Shown one piece after another: positions 8,509 to 15,955 of a stretch of DNA of 32,623 nucleotides (positions within the stretch are counted from its first letter, which is position 1; each line of letters starts with the position of its first letter). Source of the stretch: Candidatus Rokubacteria bacterium 13_1_40CM_69_27 (GTDB lineage Bacteria; Methylomirabilota; Methylomirabilia; Rokubacteriales; CSP1-6); contig MNEF01000060.1 in NCBI GenBank assembly GCA_001917535.1, positions 1-32,623 on the forward strand. The letters run 5' to 3'. A program made the translations under genes and the position numbers. A model generated the notes under the pieces. That model was not told the DNA's origin and did not search any database. It was given only the letters and a program-made list of their open reading frames with translations.

Positions 8509-8965
8509 CGAGCTGCGTCCGGCCCCGGGCGCCAAGAAGCGGCGGAAGCGGGTGGGGCGCGGGCCCGGCTCAGGCCACGGCAAGACGTCCGGCAAAGGCC
8601 ACAAGGGTCACAAGGCGCGGTCGGGGGGCGGCAAGGCCGGGGGCTTCGAGGGCGGGCAGATGCCGCTCTACCGGCGGCTGCCCAAGCGCGGCTTCCGGCC
8701 CCACGGCGGCCAGGACCGGTACGCCATCGTCAACCTCAAGGCGCTGGCCACCTTCGCGGCCAACGCGGTGGTCGATCCCGAGAGCCTCGTGAAGGCGCGG
8801 CTGATCAAGAACGGCGACCGGGAGCGGGTCAAGATCCTCGGCGAGGGCGAGGTGCCCCACGCCCTCACGGTGCGGGCGCACGCCGTCAGCGAATCGGCGC
8901 GCGCCAAGATCGAGGGGAAGGGTGGGCGCGTCGAGCTGATCGTGGCCAAGGTGTCGGCTTCGTGA
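8498..8965 (+). CDS. rplO: 50S ribosomal protein L15
   Basis: L15 is a late-assembly large-subunit protein with a Gly/Lys-rich N-terminal extension that threads through rRNA. It begins [20 protein letters not shown], then GRGPGSGHGKTSGKGHKGHK and GFEGGQMPLYRRLPKRGF, all diagnostic. The C-terminal globular part ends AKIEGKGGRVELIVAK. At 155 aa it is typical. Its stop overlaps the secY GTG by 4 nt. Confidence 0.98.
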   Translation: MRLDELRPAPGAKKRRKRVGRGPGSGHGKTSGKGHKGHKARSGGGKAGGFEGGQMPLYRRLPKRGFRPHGGQDRYAIVNLKALATFAANAVVDPESLVKARLIKNGDRERVKILGEGEVPHALTVRAHAVSESARAKIEGKGGRVELIVAKVSAS

Positions 8966-10290
8966 TCGAAGGACTGCAGAGCTTCCAGAACGTCTTCAAG
9001 ATCCCGGAGCTGAAACGCCGCCTGCTGTTCACCGCGGGCCTGCTCGTCGCCTACCGTCTGGGCGCCCACGTCCCCACCCCGGGCATCGATGGTCACGCGC
9101 TGGCGCAGTTCTTCGATCAGATGCAGCAGGGCCTGCTGGGGATGGTCGATCTCTTCTCGGGGGGCAACCTCCGGCGTCTGTCGATCTTCGCGCTGGGGAT
9201 CATGCCCTACATCTCGGCGTCGATCATCCTGCAGCTCCTGACCGTCGTGATTCCGACCCTCGAGCGGCTGGCCAAGGAGGGCGAGGCGGGGCGCAAGAAG
9301 ATCACGCAGTATACGCGCTACGGGACGGTCGTGCTGAGCGCCATCCAGGCCCTGGGGATCGCCTACGGCCTGGAGCGGATGCCGACGCCCACCGGCGCCT
9401 CGATCGTCCCCCATCCGGGCTGGGGCTTCCGGCTGCTGACGATGATCACGCTGACGGCGGGGACGTCGCTCATCATGTGGATCGGCGAGCAGATCTCCGA
9501 GAAGGGGATCGGCAACGGGATCTCGATGATCATCTTCGCCGGGATCGTCGTCCGCCTGCCTTCGGCCATCGTGGCCTCCTACACCCTGATCACCACCGGC
9601 GAGATGAAGCTGTTCGTCTTCGGCGCGCTCTGCGCGCTCATGCTGGCGGTGACGGCGGCGGTCGTGCTGATGCAGGAGGGGCAGCGCAAGATCCCGGTGC
9701 AGTACGCCCGGAGGGTGGTGGGACGCCGCGTCTATGGCGGGCAGTCTACCCACATTCCGCTCCGGATCAACACGGCGGGCGTGATCCCCGTCATCTTCGC
9801 CTCTTCGTTGATCCTGTTCCCGGCCACCCTCACCAACTTCATGCCGCATCCCTGGATGCGGGCCATCGCCGACGCGCTCAGCCCGGGGCGGTTCAGCTAC
9901 ACGCTGCTCTACATGGGGCTGATCGTCTTCTTCGCCTACTTCTACACGGCGATCGTCTTCAACCCGATCGACCTCGCCGACAACATGAAGAAGTACGGCG
10001 GGTTCATCCCGGGCGTCCGCCCCGGCAAGAAGACGGCGGAGTACATCGACCACGTGCTGACCCGGATCACGCTGCCCGGCGCGCTGTTCCTGGCCACGAT
10101 CTCCGTCCTGCCCGACTTCCTCATCCGCTGGTTCAACGTTCCCTTCTATTTCGGCGGCACCAGCCTTCTGATCGTGGTCGGGGTGGCGCTGGACACCGTG
10201 CGCCAGATGGAGTCCCATCTGTTGATGCGCAACTACGAAGGCTTCCTCAAGCGGTCCCGGTCGCGGTCCGGGGCCTTCGGGAGAGCCTGA
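8962..10290 (+). CDS. secY: Preprotein translocase channel subunit SecY
   Basis: SecY is the protein-conducting channel of the inner membrane, working with SecE, SecG and SecA. GTG 8962 overlaps the rplO stop and gives 442 aa. The N-terminus IPELKRRLLFTAGLLVAYRL leads into the first membrane segment. About ten hydrophobic segments follow, with the plug region HALAQFFDQMQQGLLGMVDL and the conserved cytosolic loop RKIPVQYARRVVGRR. Further conserved segments are LRINTAGVIPVIFASSLI and NPIDLADNMKKYGGFIPGVR. The stop overlaps the adk start by one base, the usual secY-adk arrangement. Confidence 0.98.
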   Translation: MIEGLQSFQNVFKIPELKRRLLFTAGLLVAYRLGAHVPTPGIDGHALAQFFDQMQQGLLGMVDLFSGGNLRRLSIFALGIMPYISASIILQLLTVVIPTLERLAKEGEAGRKKITQYTRYGTVVLSAIQALGIAYGLERMPTPTGASIVPHPGWGFRLLTMITLTAGTSLIMWIGEQISEKGIGNGISMIIFAGIVVRLPSAIVASYTLITTGEMKLFVFGALCALMLAVTAAVVLMQEGQRKIPVQYARRVVGRRVYGGQSTHIPLRINTAGVIPVIFASSLILFPATLTNFMPHPWMRAIADALSPGRFSYTLLYMGLIVFFAYFYTAIVFNPIDLADNMKKYGGFIPGVRPGKKTAEYIDHVLTRITLPGALFLATISVLPDFLIRWFNVPFYFGGTSLLIVVGVALDTVRQMESHLLMRNYEGFLKRSRSRSGAFGRA

Positions 10291-10958
10291 TGGGCGGCGG
10301 CGCGGGGGCGACGATCCGGCTGGTCTTCCTGGGTCCCCCCGGCGCGGGCAAGGGAACGCAGGCGCGCGAGCTGGCGCGCGAGTGGGGCGTACCCCACGTG
10401 GCCACCGGGGACATGCTCCGGGAGGCGGTGGCGGTGGGCACGCGGCTGGGTCGGGAAGCCCAGCGCTACATGGATCAGGGCGCACTGGTGCCCGACGCGG
10501 TGATCATCGACCTCATCGCCGAGCGTCTGAGCCAGCCGGACGCCACGAGCGGCTTCATCCTCGACGGCTTTCCGCGGACGATCCCCCAGGCGGAGGCCCT
10601 GGAGAAGCTCCTGAAGGATCTCGACTGGCCGCTCGGCCGCGTGATCTTCTTCGAGGTCTCCCAGGCCGAGCTGCTGCGCCGGCTCACCGGACGTCGCGTC
10701 TGCCGGAACTGCCAGACGGCCTTCCACCTGACGTCGGCGCCCCCGAAGCGCCCGGGCGTGTGTGATCGGTGCGGGGGCGAGCTCTATCAGCGCGAGGACG
10801 ACAGTGAGGCGACGGTGCTGACCCGCCTGAAGGTCTACCGGGAGCAGACCGCCCCCCTTCTCGAGTACTACCGGAGCCGGGGGCTGCTCCGCACCGTGCC
10901 CGGCGAGGGCGCCATCGAAGCGATCCGGAGCGCCGTCCGGCGGGCGGCCGGCGCATGA
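10290..10958 (+). CDS. adk: Adenylate kinase, zinc-type lid
   Basis: Adenylate kinase interconverts ATP + AMP and 2 ADP in the cytoplasm. ATG 10290 overlaps the secY stop. The P-loop GPPGAGKG is at residues 15-22, the AMP-binding region includes TGDMLR (39-44), and DGFPRT lies at 92-97. The LID domain carries C138, C141, C158 and C161, consistent with a zinc-binding lid. The DDSEATVLTRLKVYREQT segment is standard. At 222 aa it has a few extra Gly/Ala residues at the N-terminus before IRLVFLG. It overlaps map by 4 nt. Confidence 0.97.
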   Translation: MGGGAGATIRLVFLGPPGAGKGTQARELAREWGVPHVATGDMLREAVAVGTRLGREAQRYMDQGALVPDAVIIDLIAERLSQPDATSGFILDGFPRTIPQAEALEKLLKDLDWPLGRVIFFEVSQAELLRRLTGRRVCRNCQTAFHLTSAPPKRPGVCDRCGGELYQREDDSEATVLTRLKVYREQTAPLLEYYRSRGLLRTVPGEGAIEAIRSAVRRAAGA

Positions 10959-11749
10959 TAGATCTAAAGTCCTCGCGGGAGATCGAGCTGATGCGCCGGG
11001 GCGGCCACATCCTGGCGGATGTGATGGACCACCTGTCCGCCACCGCCAAGGCCGGAATGTCGACGCTGGAAATCGACGAGGAGGTGGAGGCGTTCATCAT
11101 GGGCCGGGGCGCCAAGCCCGCCTTCAAGGGTTATCGGGGCTTTCCGGCCACGGTGTGCATCTCGATCAACGAAGAGGTGGTGCACGGCATCCCCTCGGCC
11201 CACCGCCGCCTGAAGGAAGGGGACATCGTGGGGCTCGACCTCGGGTGCATCGTGGACGGGTACTACGCCGACTGCGCGTTTACCATGGCCATCGGCGAGG
11301 TTCCGCCGCCCGTCCAGAAGCTTCTCGCCGTCACCCGCCAGAGCCTGGAGCTGGCGATCGAAACGTGCCGGCCGGGGCGGCGCCTCTCGGACGTCTCCCA
11401 CGCGGTCCAGAAGCACGTGGAGGCGCACGGCTTCGCGGTGGTCCGCGCCTTCGTCGGCCACGGCATCGGCCGCGCGCTTCACGAGGAGCCCCAGGTGCCG
11501 AACTTCGGCGAGCCGGGTCGCGGCCCGGAGCTGCGCCCGGGCATGGTGCTGGCGATCGAGCCGATGGTGACCATGGGTGGCTCGGACGTGCGCATCCTCG
11601 ACGACGGCTGGACGGCCGTCACCAAGGACGGCAGCCTGGCCGCCCACTTCGAGCACACCGTCGCGGTCGCCGAGAGCGGGCCGGACGTGCTCACGCGGAA
11701 GAGCGCCTCGGCCGGAGCCGGCCCTCGCGTCGGCCAGCGGCGACGTTGA
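10955..11749 (+). CDS. map: Type I methionine aminopeptidase
   Basis: MetAP removes the initiator methionine from new proteins. ATG 10955 overlaps the adk stop. The substrate His77 and metal ligands D95, D106, H169, E202 and E233 are all present ([40 protein letters not shown]). The protein is 264 aa; the last 15 or so residues are an Arg/Ala/Gly-rich tail beyond the usual end. One base separates it from infA. Confidence 0.97.
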   Translation: MIDLKSSREIELMRRGGHILADVMDHLSATAKAGMSTLEIDEEVEAFIMGRGAKPAFKGYRGFPATVCISINEEVVHGIPSAHRRLKEGDIVGLDLGCIVDGYYADCAFTMAIGEVPPPVQKLLAVTRQSLELAIETCRPGRRLSDVSHAVQKHVEAHGFAVVRAFVGHGIGRALHEEPQVPNFGEPGRGPELRPGMVLAIEPMVTMGGSDVRILDDGWTAVTKDGSLAAHFEHTVAVAESGPDVLTRKSASAGAGPRVGQRRR

Positions 11750-11750
11750 G

Positions 11751-11969
11751 ATGACGAAAGAAGACGCGATCGAGGTGGAAGGCACGGTGGTGGAACCGTT
11801 GCCCAACGCGATGTTCCGCGTCGAGCTGGACAACGGGCACCGGGTGCTGGCCCACGTCAGCGGCAAGATGCGGATGAACTTCATCCGCATCCTCCCGGGT
11901 GACCGGGTGAAGGTCGAGCTGTCTCCCTACGACCTGACGCGGGGCCGCATCACGTACCGGTTCAAATGA
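11751..11969 (+). CDS. infA: Translation initiation factor IF-1
   Basis: IF-1 occupies the A site during initiation. ATG 11751 yields a 72-aa OB-fold protein, the exact family length, starting [20 protein letters not shown]. It contains [20 protein letters not shown], then [20 protein letters not shown] and a final ITYRFK. The frame is open upstream over map but is not IF-1-like. It is followed by a 114-nt gap containing repeat copy C. Confidence 0.98.
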   Translation: MTKEDAIEVEGTVVEPLPNAMFRVELDNGHRVLAHVSGKMRMNFIRILPGDRVKVELSPYDLTRGRITYRFK

Positions 11970-11984
11970 TGGGAGGGGGCCTAA

Positions 11985-12058
11985 GCCCGGAGGGGGGCTT
12001 CGCCCCCCTTCCGGAACCTCCCCCCAGAAGGATTGCGCCGGCGGAGCCGGCGCTCGAA
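11985..12058 (+). repeat. Dispersed palindromic element, copy C (infA-rpmJ gap)
   Basis: Short form. Hairpin 1 spans 11987-12014: CCGGAGGGGGGC, TTC loop, then GCCCCCCTTCCGG. The middle segment is CCTCCCCCCAGAAGG. Hairpin 3 is GCGCCGGC-GGA-GCCGGCGC (12035-12053), then TCGAA. A further GGGAGGGGGCC sits just upstream (from 11971) and may be an older arm. The first 28 nt are identical to copy D, 214 nt downstream. The rpmJ start is about 25 nt after the element. Confidence 0.85.
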
Positions 12059-12083
12059 CAGGACTGCGAGGAGTGAGGGGACG

Positions 12084-12197
12084 ATGAAGGTGAAACCATC
12101 GGTGAAGGCACGCTGCGAGCACTGTAAGGTCGTCAAGCGACGCGGCGTCACCCGCATCATCTGCAAGAACCCGCGGCACAAGCAGCGGCAGGGATAA
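12084..12197 (+). CDS. rpmJ: 50S ribosomal protein L36, zinc-binding form
   Basis: L36 is the smallest large-subunit protein. The gene encodes 37 aa, starting [20 protein letters not shown] and ending HKQRQG, preceded by GAGGAGTGAGGGG as Shine-Dalgarno. Zinc ligands C11, C14, C27 and H32 are present, so it is the C+ form. It has no extension. It is flanked on both sides by copies C and D of the dispersed element in the same orientation, an unusual setting for so small a gene. Confidence 0.97.
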   Translation: MKVKPSVKARCEHCKVVKRRGVTRIICKNPRHKQRQG

Positions 12198-12198
12198 A

Positions 12199-12272
12199 CC
12201 CCGGAGGGGGGCTTCGCCCCCCTTCCGGTACCTCCCCCCAGGAGGGTTGCGCGGGCAAAGCCCGCGCTCGAA
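12199..12272 (+). repeat. Dispersed palindromic element, copy D (rpmJ-rpsM gap)
   Basis: Short form. Hairpin 1 (12201-12228) is identical to that of copy C. The middle hairpin is CCTCCCCCCAGGAGG. Hairpin 3 is GCGCGGGC-AAA-GCCCGCGC (12249-12267), then TCGAAAG. Relative to copy C both stem arms change together (C:G to G:C), so pairing is kept. The GAGGAGAAGGAGAG before rpsM begins right at its end, so the element could influence rpsM translation. Confidence 0.87.
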
Positions 12273-12287
12273 AGAGGAGAAGGAGAG

Positions 12288-12716
12288 ATGGCGAGAATCG
12301 CAGGCGTGGATCTTCCTCGGGAGAAGCGTGGTGAGGTCGCCCTCACGTACATCTACGGCATCGGCCGGTCGGCGGCGCTGCGGGTGCTCCAGCAGGCGCG
12401 CGTCGATCCGAACAAGCACGTGAAGGCCTGGAGCGAGGAGGAGGTCGGCCGGATCCGGGACATCATCGAGCGCGAGCAGAAGGTCGAGGGCGACCTGCGT
12501 CGCGAGATCTCCATGAACGTGAAGCGGCTGATGGATATCGGCTGCTACCGCGGCATCCGCCATCGCAAGGGGTTGCCGGTGCGGGGGCAGCGCACACACA
12601 CCAACGCCCGGACGCGGAAGGGGCCGCGCAAGGGCGTGATGGTCAAGAAGAAGCCTGTGGCAGCGGCGCCGCCCCCGACGGCGGCAGCGGCCGCGCCCAA
12701 GAAGGCAGGAGCCTAG
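12288..12716 (+). CDS. rpsM: 30S ribosomal protein S13
   Basis: S13 sits in the subunit head and forms bridges to the large subunit. It starts [20 protein letters not shown], continues with [15 protein letters not shown], and contains the conserved [20 protein letters not shown] followed by [12 protein letters not shown] roughly 20-residue Ala/Pro-rich tail ends PKKAGA, bringing it to 142 aa against about 120-125. It heads the alpha-operon group (rpsM-rpsK-rpsD-rpoA-rplQ) and is preceded by repeat copy D, not by a recognisable S4 leader. Confidence 0.98.
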   Translation: MARIAGVDLPREKRGEVALTYIYGIGRSAALRVLQQARVDPNKHVKAWSEEEVGRIRDIIEREQKVEGDLRREISMNVKRLMDIGCYRGIRHRKGLPVRGQRTHTNARTRKGPRKGVMVKKKPVAAAPPPTAAAAAPKKAGA

Positions 12717-12719
12717 CGT

Positions 12720-13130
12720 ATGGCAGAGCAGCCGAGCAAGCCGGTAGCGCGCAAGAAGGGCGGCAAGAAGCGCGAGCGTCGCGAGGTGCGAACGGGCGTC
12801 GCCCACATCCAGGCGACGTTCAACAACACGATCGTGACGATGGCCGACAAGATGGGCAACGTGGTGGCCTGGGCCAGCGCGGGCAGCGCCGGCTTCAAGG
12901 GCTCCCGCAAGAGCACCCCCTTCGCCGCCCAGACCGCCGCCGAGCAGGCGGCGCGCAAGGCGATGGAGTACGGGCTCAAGTCCATCGAGGTCTGCGTAAA
13001 AGGGCCGGGGGCCGGGCGCGAAGCGGCGATCCGATCGCTCCAGGCGGTGGGGCTGGAGATCACCGCCATCAGGGACGTCACGCCGATCCCGCACGACGGC
13101 TGCCGGCCGCCGAAGCGGCGGCGGGTGTAG
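12720..13130 (+). CDS. rpsK: 30S ribosomal protein S11
   Basis: S11 forms part of the small-subunit platform. The protein is 136 aa with a Lys/Arg-rich N-terminus, then [40 protein letters not shown] and the C-terminal [18 protein letters not shown], all diagnostic. It starts 3 nt after rpsM and ends 9 nt before rpsD. Confidence 0.98.
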   Translation: MAEQPSKPVARKKGGKKRERREVRTGVAHIQATFNNTIVTMADKMGNVVAWASAGSAGFKGSRKSTPFAAQTAAEQAARKAMEYGLKSIEVCVKGPGAGREAAIRSLQAVGLEITAIRDVTPIPHDGCRPPKRRRV

Positions 13131-13139
13131 GGGGCGCGC

Positions 13140-13763
13140 ATGGCGCGATACCGCGATGCCAAGTGCCGTCTCTGCCGGCGGGAGGGCATGAAGCTCTTCC
13201 TCAAGGGCGCCCGCTGCTTCACCGACAAGTGCGCCATCGAGCGGCGCAACTACCCGCCCGGCCAGCACGGGCTCAACCGCGGCAAGCTGACGCCGTTCGG
13301 CGTGCAGCTCCGGGAGAAGCAGAAGGCCAAGCGGATCTACGGCGTGCTGGAGAAGCAGTTCCGCCGGTACTTCGAGTGGGCCGAGCGGGAGAAGGGCGCC
13401 ACCGGCGAAAATCTCTTGAAGCTCCTCGAGCTCCGTCTGGACAACGTCGTCCACCGGCTCGGCTTCGCCGCCTCCCGGCGCGAGTCCCGACAGATGGTCG
13501 CCCACGGTCACTTCCAGGTGAACGGGCGGAAGGTGACGGTGCCGTCGTACCTGGTCAAGATGGGTGACGTGGTCGAGCTCCGGCCCACCTCCAAGCACGC
13601 GGCGCGGGTCGACGACAACCTCAACGCGGGCCGCGGCCAGGTGCCGCAGTGGCTGGAGGTCCAGCCCGATGGCCGGCGCGGCGTCGTCCGGAGCGAGCCG
13701 CTGCGCGAAGACATCCAGATCCCCGTGTCGGAGCAGCTCATCGTCGAGCTGTACAGCAAGTAG
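13140..13763 (+). CDS. rpsD: 30S ribosomal protein S4, four-cysteine form
   Basis: S4 nucleates 16S rRNA folding; in E. coli it also represses the alpha operon. It begins [20 protein letters not shown] with C9, C12, C26 and C31 forming a likely zinc knuckle. The S4 RNA-binding domain follows ([20 protein letters not shown], then [20 protein letters not shown]). At 207 aa it is normal length and ends [14 protein letters not shown]. It is 10 nt before rpoA. Confidence 0.98.
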   Translation: MARYRDAKCRLCRREGMKLFLKGARCFTDKCAIERRNYPPGQHGLNRGKLTPFGVQLREKQKAKRIYGVLEKQFRRYFEWAEREKGATGENLLKLLELRLDNVVHRLGFAASRRESRQMVAHGHFQVNGRKVTVPSYLVKMGDVVELRPTSKHAARVDDNLNAGRGQVPQWLEVQPDGRRGVVRSEPLREDIQIPVSEQLIVELYSK

Positions 13764-13773
13764 CAGGAGAGTT

Positions 13774-14757
13774 ATGCCACGCATTCCGTTCCAGAAGCCT
13801 CGCAAGGTCGAGTGGGAGATCCTGAGCGAGCGCTACGGCCGGCTGGTGGCCGAGCCCTTCGAGAAGGGCTACGCGCTCACCGTGGGTAATTCGCTCCGCC
13901 GGACGCTGCTGGCCATCGTGCCCGGCGCCGCCGTCTCCTGGGTGAAGATCGACGGCGTGAAGGCCGCGGATGCGAAGATCCCCGGCGTGACCGAGAGCAC
14001 CGCCGAGGTGTTGCTGAACTTCAAGAAGCTGGCCATCCAGGTGCCGTCGGGCGAGCCGCGCGTGCTGCGACTTCAGATTAGCGGTCCCAAGGCCGTCACC
14101 GGCGCCGACGTGCCCGAGACGGACGTGGAGATCGTGAACGCCGAGCTTCACCTGCTGACCCTGGAGGCCGGCGCCCGGCTGAGCCTGGAGATCGGCGTCG
14201 GTGTCGGCCGGGGGTACGAGGCGGTCGATCGCAAGACGGCGCCGGCGCCCGCCGGCGGCATCACGCTCGACGCCGCCTACTCGCCGATCACGCGGGTCTC
14301 CTACAACGTGGAGATGTCGCGGCTGGGCAAGATCACCGATTACGAGAAGCTCGTGCTGGAGATCTGGACCAACGGCGCGGTAGGGCCGGAGGACGCGCTG
14401 GAGCGCGCGGCCAGCTATCTCAAAGGGCACTTCAGCCCGCTGACGATCGCCGCCGGCGAGGAGGAGGGCGAGGCCGAAGGGCCGTCGGGCGAGGAGTATC
14501 TGCGCGAGGCCCTGGCCAAGACGCTCGAGGAGCTGCCGCTGCCCGCTCGGGCCATCAACGCGCTGAAGAACGCCGAGATCCACCTGGTGGTCGACCTCGC
14601 TCAGAAGACGGAAGCCGATCTCGAGCAGGTGAAGAACCTCGGCGAGAAGTCCATCGACGAGATCAAGAGCGCGCTGGCCGCGTTGGGGCTGTCGCTCGGC
14701 ATGCGGATCGATCCCACCATCCTGGGCGCGCTCGGTCGCGGAGGAGTCGTGCGATGA
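13774..14757 (+). CDS. rpoA: DNA-directed RNA polymerase alpha subunit
   Basis: Alpha dimerises to start RNA polymerase assembly and contacts promoter UP elements and activators. ATG 13774, behind AGCAGGAGAG, gives 327 aa. The N-terminal domain contains FEKGYALTVGNSLRRTLLAI and the VSYNVEMSRLGKITDYEKLV segment. An acidic linker around residues 228-245 leads to the C-terminal domain with two HhH-like segments, ending LGEKSIDEIKSALAALGLSL. The frame is open upstream over rpsD but unrelated. The stop overlaps rplQ by 4 nt. Confidence 0.98.
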   Translation: MPRIPFQKPRKVEWEILSERYGRLVAEPFEKGYALTVGNSLRRTLLAIVPGAAVSWVKIDGVKAADAKIPGVTESTAEVLLNFKKLAIQVPSGEPRVLRLQISGPKAVTGADVPETDVEIVNAELHLLTLEAGARLSLEIGVGVGRGYEAVDRKTAPAPAGGITLDAAYSPITRVSYNVEMSRLGKITDYEKLVLEIWTNGAVGPEDALERAASYLKGHFSPLTIAAGEEEGEAEGPSGEEYLREALAKTLEELPLPARAINALKNAEIHLVVDLAQKTEADLEQVKNLGEKSIDEIKSALAALGLSLGMRIDPTILGALGRGGVVR

Positions 14758-15230
14758 GGCACCGGCGCCACCGTTACCGGCTGGGACGGGTGACGGCCCA
14801 CCGCTGGGCTCTGCTCCGCAACCTGCTGGTCGCGCTCTTCCGCCATGAGCGGATCACCACCACAGAGGCGAAGGCCAAGGCCCTGCGCCCGCTGGCCGAC
14901 CAGATGATCAGCCTGGCCAAGCGCGAGAACCTGCACGCGCGGCGCCAGGTGCTGGCGATGGTGCCCGACGTGGAGGTGGTGGGCCGGCTCTTCGACACCA
15001 TCGCGGCGCGCTTTGCCGACCGGCCCGGCGGCTACACCCGCATCATCAAGAACGGCGTCCGCCGCGGAGACGCGGCTCCGCTGGTGTTCCTGGAGCTGGT
15101 CGAGCGCACCGAGGCCCCCAAGGACAAGGGCAAGTCCGGGGGCGACAAGAAGGAGAAAGCCCCCAAGGGGCAAGCGGGCGCGCCCGGCCAGCGCAAGAAG
15201 AAGGAGAAGGCCGCCGCCGCGTCGGCCTAG
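14754..15230 (+). CDS. rplQ: 50S ribosomal protein L17 with C-terminal tail
   Basis: L17 is a large-subunit protein near the tunnel exit. It starts MRHRRHRYRLGRVTAHRWAL, then LLRNLLVALFRHERITTTEA and AKALRPLADQMISLAKR, which are diagnostic. The core ends about residue 118; the remaining 40 residues are Lys/Ala/Gly-rich. At 158 aa it is longer than the usual 115-130. It is the last gene of the superoperon; 39 nt later the convergent dienelactone-hydrolase-family gene ends. A short GC-rich inverted repeat lies in that gap, without a T-run. Confidence 0.97.
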   Translation: MRHRRHRYRLGRVTAHRWALLRNLLVALFRHERITTTEAKAKALRPLADQMISLAKRENLHARRQVLAMVPDVEVVGRLFDTIAARFADRPGGYTRIIKNGVRRGDAAPLVFLELVERTEAPKDKGKSGGDKKEKAPKGQAGAPGQRKKKEKAAAASA

Positions 15231-15269
15231 TCCCGCGCTCCGAGCGCACCAGGTCCCGGGGGCCCGGTC

Positions 15270-15944
15270 CTACTTCAGGTGCTTGCGGAAGAAGGCGAGG
15301 GTGCGGCGCCAGGCGTCGTCGGCGGCCTGCTTGTTGTAGACGTCGGCCCGCTCGTCGTTGAAGAACGCGTGGTCCACGCCCGGGTAGATGTGGATCTCCG
15401 ACTGCTGGCCCGCCTTCTTGATGGCCGCGTCCACCCCCTTGGCAATCGGTGGGCTCACGAACTGGTCCTTCTCGGCGAAGAGGCCGAGGACCGGACAGTT
15501 GAGCTTCGCGTAATCCGGCTTCACATTGGGGTGCACGCCGTAGAAGTTCACGCAGGCGCCGATGGACGGGTTGAGCGTCGCCGCGAAGAGGGCGAGCTGG
15601 CCACCCATGCAGAAGCCGACCACGCCGAGCTTGGCCGTGGACGATTGGCCGGCCAGGTACTTGGCCGCCCCCCGGAGGTCCTTCTCGGCCTGGGCGATGT
15701 TGAGGGCCATGAAGAGCTTGCCGGCTTCGTCGGGCTCGGCGGCCGTCTGGCCGTGGTAGAGATCGGGCGCCAGCGCCGTGAAGCCCTCGGCCGCGAAGCG
15801 GTCGGCGACGTTCTTGACGTGCCGCACGAGCCCCCACCACTCCTGGATGACCAGTACGCCGGGCCCTTTGCCGGAGGCGGGCGAGGCCAGATACCCAGCG
15901 GTCTTGGTGCCGTTCGACGGGAACTCCACCATCTTGCCAGCCAT
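15270..15944 (-). CDS. Dienelactone hydrolase family protein
   Basis: This is an alpha/beta-hydrolase of the dienelactone hydrolase family; members hydrolyse carboxymethylenebutenolides or other esters, and the substrate here is unknown. The catalytic triad is visible: C112 in GFCMGG, D160 in AEKDQF, and H192 in GVDHAFF. E35 in IQEWWG is the residue that orients the cysteine in characterised members. The 224-aa length is normal and there is no signal peptide. The start is supported by AAGGAGG upstream. It is the last gene of the trxA-to-DLH operon, 11 nt after the second CNNM/CBS gene, and no aromatic-degradation genes are nearby. Confidence 0.93.
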   Translation of the reverse strand: MAGKMVEFPSNGTKTAGYLASPASGKGPGVLVIQEWWGLVRHVKNVADRFAAEGFTALAPDLYHGQTAAEPDEAGKLFMALNIAQAEKDLRGAAKYLAGQSSTAKLGVVGFCMGGQLALFAATLNPSIGACVNFYGVHPNVKPDYAKLNCPVLGLFAEKDQFVSPPIAKGVDAAIKKAGQQSEIHIYPGVDHAFFNDERADVYNKQAADDAWRRTLAFFRKHLK

Positions 15945-15955
15945 GAAGGGCCTCC

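Noticed and set aside
8668-10485. Open frame of about 600 codons on the - strand opposite secY and adk
   Set aside because: Composition is a mirror of the sense genes (Arg/Asp/His-rich), with no domain; a GC-rich shadow.
11691-13805. Very long open frame on the - strand (about 700 codons) opposite infA to rpsD
   Set aside because: It is antisense to well-identified ribosomal genes, has no family-like sequence, and is explained by high GC and few stop codons. It runs through copies C and D only because the element is open on that strand.
15231-15269. Possible bidirectional terminator between rplQ and the DLH gene
   Set aside because: Only a short GCGCT/AGCGC repeat is visible, with no T-run; too weak to annotate.
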